From: QYOJ01 sp964449285
GTDB taxonomy: Bacteria; Bacteroidota; Bacteroidia; Bacteroidales; FEN-979
Assembly (NCBI GenBank): GCA_964449285.1
Contig: CAYUZX010000003.1
Span: 20,561-84,560, forward strand
DNA length: 64,000 nucleotides
Direction of reading: 5' to 3'
Of the stretch, positions 60,818-64,000 are shown piece after piece. The translations under genes were made by a program, and so were the position numbers. The notes beneath the pieces were generated by a model, which did no database searches, had not been told where the DNA came from, and was given only the letters and a program-made list of their open reading frames with translations. The stretch's first letter is position 1; the number at the start of each line of letters is the position of its first letter.

Positions 60818-61528
60818 ATGAATCCACTCCCACTGGTCAGGACTACAAGTGTTTTATCTGATATCAGGTATTATTTCCTCCGGAAGCCGGAAACTGATAC
60901 CCTGATTAAATTCAGTTCTGAAGATGAACGGGAGATCTATTGTGCAAGTATCATGCAACGAATTGGCATTGATGTTCACCAGTTCAAACTGATGAATATC
61001 CATCGGATCGGGATTGAAGCACCATCTAGTTATCTCTTTCATGAACTAATGAAGTGGAACGGTGACTCGATCTGCTGGCCTAACCACATTGCCCGGGTCA
61101 ACCTACTTGATGGTAAGATTGAGGACATTGTGATCACTCTGTTGGGGCGGTTCTATAAACTTTTTGTGATGAAGGCGATCCGGATCCATCAAATTCCGGC
61201 TGCTAACGATACCGATAATGCCCGTTACTTTTTATATCAGTGTAGCGGTGGATATCCGATTGGAATATTCTCGCTCTACGTGCGATCATCCATCCCGGAC
61301 CGTGGGGAGAATGAAATGTCTCAGCTCTTCTTCCTTACTAGTTTCAATTTCTATGGCAAACAGTTCTGGTCGAGGGTCAAACCATTGAGAAAAGCCTGGG
61401 AATTTGTTCACAACCGGGTTACTTCTCATGTGGCCTGCAGGTTTAAACAGCTGGTTGAATGGAAGTTTGAAGACTTTAAACACCCTGAATTAGATTCAGA
61501 CCCTCTTATGTTGTGGGTTTTGAAATGA
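60818..61528 (+). CDS. Hypothetical protein of the polyene-like region, 236 residues
   Basis: A soluble protein with no signal peptide. It starts MNPLPLVRTTSVLSDIRYYF. The middle has HRIGIEAPSSYLFHELMKWNGDSICWPNHIA and a strand ARYFLYQCSGGYPIGIFSLYV. A C-terminal helix-rich segment includes WSRVKPLRKAWEFVHNRV. I do not recognise a named family; a START/SRPBCC-like lipid-binding fold is possible but weakly supported. It is controlled from the same palindrome as the oxidoreductase and its end overlaps the end of the fusion protein by 23 bases (61506-61528), convergent. Probably functional, given its regulation. Confidence 0.65.
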   Translation: MNPLPLVRTTSVLSDIRYYFLRKPETDTLIKFSSEDEREIYCASIMQRIGIDVHQFKLMNIHRIGIEAPSSYLFHELMKWNGDSICWPNHIARVNLLDGKIEDIVITLLGRFYKLFVMKAIRIHQIPAANDTDNARYFLYQCSGGYPIGIFSLYVRSSIPDRGENEMSQLFFLTSFNFYGKQFWSRVKPLRKAWEFVHNRVTSHVACRFKQLVEWKFEDFKHPELDSDPLMLWVLK

Positions 61529-64000
61529 CAATAAAGATGTTTGATGACCTCTTCCCCTGGTCAATTATAGTGCATTCAAGGCCTTTACTTTGTGCTACTC
61601 TTTTGACCTCTTCAGAAGAGATGAACCAAAGCTTTTTTTGATCTTTATTCGTTTTGTTGAATTGTAATATTCTGGTAGAGAGAAATTCGGAAAATCGGGT
61701 TCGCTTATGGCGGTTGTGTAAATCTGCATTGCCTTCGCGAATCAACAGCACACCTCCGGCCTTCAGGTTTTGCATACAGGACTGAATTAACGTTACTTGA
61801 CTGTCAGGTGGGAGGTAATGCAGGACATCGCCCAGTAAAATGCCATCCTGAAGTGTGAAAGGGTACTCCGAGATATTACAGTGGATGAATTCGATCCGCT
61901 TGTTCCTGAGATATCCGTTCTGTGCAACGATGATCTTCTCCTGATCATAATCCACACCTGTCAGGTTCCTCTCATCTGATGTTAACATTAACATGTAAGT
62001 GATGTAGCCATAACCACAACCCAGATCGAGAATATTGCCGCTTCTGGGCAGGAGTTGATCGTAGAGCCGAAAGTTCTCTTCCAGTCTCATTTTGATCCTG
62101 ACGTACCACTCCAACACCGGCCCTTTGAACATATAGTTGAGCCGTAGCGAAAGGCTATTGTAAGCAGGTGTGCAATGGATCTCTTTGAGTTTCCCATACT
62201 CTTCCCGATAATAAGCCCTTACCAGTTTGGTTCGTTGGGAGTAAGTCTCTCCAAACTCAGTATCACCAGGCGTAATTCGTGGAAGAATTTTCATGAAGAG
62301 ACGGCTGGGTTTCCCCCAGAAGTTGCCTCTGGGGAGGAAATCACCGCTTCCAAAGATCAGAATAGGGAGGATATCGATCTGCAGTTTCTCGGCAATATAG
62401 AAAGCCCCCCGGTGAAAACGCTGGATGTGCCTATCTCTGGACCGGTGTCCCTCAGGAAAGATCAGAATAGAGAACCCTTCGTTAATTCGTTGCTGTATAA
62501 TCCCTAAGGAGCTATCGATCCCTTCTGCCATTGGAGGAAAGCCGGCCAACCTGGCAACGGGTCCAAAAATCAGATGGCGGTAAACCCATTCGTTGGTTAA
62601 AATCAAAATGTTGGAACTTAGACGTAATAACGCTGGGGTTTCTATCAGGGATTGATGGTTACTGATTATGATAGCAGGTTTCTCAAATGTCTCACCAGTA
62701 GGATTCTCTACTTTGTGGAATCCCGGAAAATTCATAGCAATGTAAATCTTACTGAGGCGACTGAATATCCGGTGAAATATCTCCTGCTTTTTATTCTTTG
62801 AAATAGGTAAAAGCGGACTAATTGCCATGCCGTAGATTACCAGGATCAGCGCAATGGTGGAGATTGGAATCCAGGCGACTACGATGGCGAAATAGAGCAG
62901 GAAGAGTGTCACCGGGAAACTTTTTCTATGCTTTGGCTTGAAGAGGAACCAGCTGGCGAGCAACGACTGATAGGTATAAGAGACAAGCACCACAGATATA
63001 ACGCCTAGGATGGAGATTAGTGCGATGGAGTTGAGTGCAGGATGGCGTGCTGCAAACAGGGCTGCCACTCCAATGAGTGTTGTTGAAGAGGAGAGAAAGA
63101 TGGAGACCTGGTATGTTTGCATGTCGCGGATGCCGGTTTTGTATTCACTCAGTAATCCACGCATCATCAGGATACTATAGTCAACACCCAGCCCAAATAC
63201 AAAGGAGGAGATGATGATATTAAATATGTTGAAACGGATCCCGAAAATGCCCATAAATCCCAGTGTCAGCAGCCAGGCGAAAAACATTGGAAGGGCAGTT
63301 GTAAATCCCAGCTCGATCCGGCCGAAAGAGAGTAGAAGCAAAACGGAAACAAAAACCATCGAAAGTGTGACCAGCCGGTTGAAATCGACCCGTACATTTT
63401 CAACAAACCGGCTGGTGAGGTTCTGCCTATCGAACAATACAAACCGTGAGTCGTTCTTGAAGAATTCATAAACAATAGGTTTATTTTCTTCAGTGACCTT
63501 CGCTATGGCTGTCACCATCGTCAGGTCAGATGTTTCGTTGATCCATTCTCCAAAGAGGGATGCTTTCATCTGGGCGTTCTCCTGGGGTGTAAGTGTAGTA
63601 TAGGACCGTCCCAGCATCCGTTCCAGTCCGTAAAAAGCTTTTGCTGAAAATCCTTGCTGTCTTCCTGCCTGATGAATCCCTGAGAGCAACTCCTGTTTAC
63701 GTTTTGCAGTCCAGAACTCAGTCCATATTGCCAAACGTTCCTTTTGGATCGAATCAGAAAGAAGAAAGGTGCTGATCCCCGACCATCCCTGTATATGACC
63801 CCGTGCCTTCATATTTTTTAACTTACTGATAGCCTGTTCATTGGATTGTAATGCCTGGTCGAGGGTTCTCCCTGTCGACACGATATATACATTTTTAACG
63901 GATGATCCTGATACCTCATCAAGCGCTGACTCGGCTCTGATAAGTTTATCTGACATGTAGTTCAGGCTGTTCATATCGGTCTCGAACGTCACCTTATTTA
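61506..64000 (-). CDS. MMPL exporter / PlsC acyltransferase / methyltransferase fusion, C-terminal part
   Basis: The frame stays open to the right edge, so the N-terminus is missing; about 830 residues are visible. Counting from the GTG at 63992: an MMPL/RND-type export domain with helices at 205-400 and GLGVDYSILMMRG at 268-280; a PlsC acyltransferase domain with NHQSLIE (445-451) and FPEGHRSRD (512-520); and a class I methyltransferase with ILDLGCGYGYI (654-664) and HYLPPDS. The PlsC HxxxxD motif has Glu in place of Asp. One protein thus links transport, acylation and methylation of a lipid-like product. Such fusions recur in Bacteroidota polyene-type clusters, as I recall. Confidence 0.88.
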   Translation of the reverse strand, partial: NKVTFETDMNSLNYMSDKLIRAESALDEVSGSSVKNVYIVSTGRTLDQALQSNEQAISKLKNMKARGHIQGWSGISTFLLSDSIQKERLAIWTEFWTAKRKQELLSGIHQAGRQQGFSAKAFYGLERMLGRSYTTLTPQENAQMKASLFGEWINETSDLTMVTAIAKVTEENKPIVYEFFKNDSRFVLFDRQNLTSRFVENVRVDFNRLVTLSMVFVSVLLLLSFGRIELGFTTALPMFFAWLLTLGFMGIFGIRFNIFNIIISSFVFGLGVDYSILMMRGLLSEYKTGIRDMQTYQVSIFLSSSTTLIGVAALFAARHPALNSIALISILGVISVVLVSYTYQSLLASWFLFKPKHRKSFPVTLFLLYFAIVVAWIPISTIALILVIYGMAISPLLPISKNKKQEIFHRIFSRLSKIYIAMNFPGFHKVENPTGETFEKPAIIISNHQSLIETPALLRLSSNILILTNEWVYRHLIFGPVARLAGFPPMAEGIDSSLGIIQQRINEGFSILIFPEGHRSRDRHIQRFHRGAFYIAEKLQIDILPILIFGSGDFLPRGNFWGKPSRLFMKILPRITPGDTEFGETYSQRTKLVRAYYREEYGKLKEIHCTPAYNSLSLRLNYMFKGPVLEWYVRIKMRLEENFRLYDQLLPRSGNILDLGCGYGYITYMLMLTSDERNLTGVDYDQEKIIVAQNGYLRNKRIEFIHCNISEYPFTLQDGILLGDVLHYLPPDSQVTLIQSCMQNLKAGGVLLIREGNADLHNRHKRTRFSEFLSTRILQFNKTNKDQKKLWFISSEEVKRVAQSKGLECTIIDQGKRSSNIFIVISKPTT

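Noticed and set aside
1..64000. tRNA, rRNA, insertion sequence or prophage genes
   Set aside because: I saw no cloverleaf-like tRNA sequence, no rRNA segment, no transposase or integrase motif and no phage structural gene, although a small tRNA could be missed by eye.

Overview
The window looks like a chromosomal segment of a member of the Bacteroidota (probably a Bacteroidales-like relative). The signs are TAnnTTTG-type -7 promoter boxes upstream of many genes, a SusC-style TonB receptor with an N-terminal carboxypeptidase-regulatory-like domain, Bacteroidota-type families (DUF6580, a rhomboid with a C-terminal EEFNxQK tail, BtrH and MMPL-acyltransferase genes) and moderate GC. No rRNA, tRNA, CRISPR array, insertion sequence or phage gene was recognised. 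No gene-free stretch exceeds about 220 bases.

Region A (1-24.9 kb) is a Wzx/Wzy-type exopolysaccharide locus, nearly all on the minus strand. A response regulator (24.9 kb) starts it. It is followed by an initiating phosphoglycosyltransferase fused to a degenerate receiver domain, a half-length TolC-like outer-membrane protein, a Wzc-like co-polymerase with a LysM domain, the flippase and the polymerase. Next come a NodU/CmcH-type carbamoyltransferase, an SGNH protein, a 49-residue DUF5989 protein and an SxtJ-like membrane protein. After a short inverted pair on the plus strand (WbqC-like, PIG-L deacetylase) come a GT2 gene broken by an in-frame TAG, three tandem GT2 paralogues, a membrane GT2, two GT-B enzymes, an asparagine-synthase-like protein lacking the usual Cys2, a hexapeptide acetyltransferase, another membrane GT2, and the start of a secreted beta-helix protein cut by the left edge.

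Region B (25-35 kb) is mostly housekeeping: uvrB, an endonuclease/exonuclease/phosphatase-fold protein, two rhomboid proteases, mutL, a DUF6580 membrane protein, an amidohydrolase lipoprotein, and a small secreted protein with a near-ideal promoter.

Region C (35-43 kb) is a compact, often overlapping minus-strand cluster: PaaK-like AMP ligase, outer-membrane barrel, sulfotransferase, acyl carrier protein, BtrH-type acyltransferase, HTH-like protein, ABC-2 permease, O-methyltransferase and LpxL-like acyltransferase. It reads as activation, carrier loading, acyl transfer, tailoring and export of a lipid-like or aryl metabolite. Region D (43-53 kb) holds a DDAH-like hydrolase, a thioredoxin-glutaredoxin fusion, a lone GroES, and a TetR-TolC-adaptor-RND efflux operon with a visible operator. 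Region E (53-64 kb) holds a TonB receptor, a B12-binding radical SAM enzyme, a C45 acyltransferase/hydrolase, a phytoene-desaturase-like oxidoreductase with internal heptamer repeats, and the C-terminal part of an MMPL-acyltransferase-methyltransferase fusion cut by the right edge. C and E together resemble parts of Bacteroidota aryl-polyene/flexirubin-type clusters, but no ketosynthase is in view.

From 43 kb on, the intergenic gaps, and two places inside one gene, carry short tandem arrays of period 6, 7 or 8.
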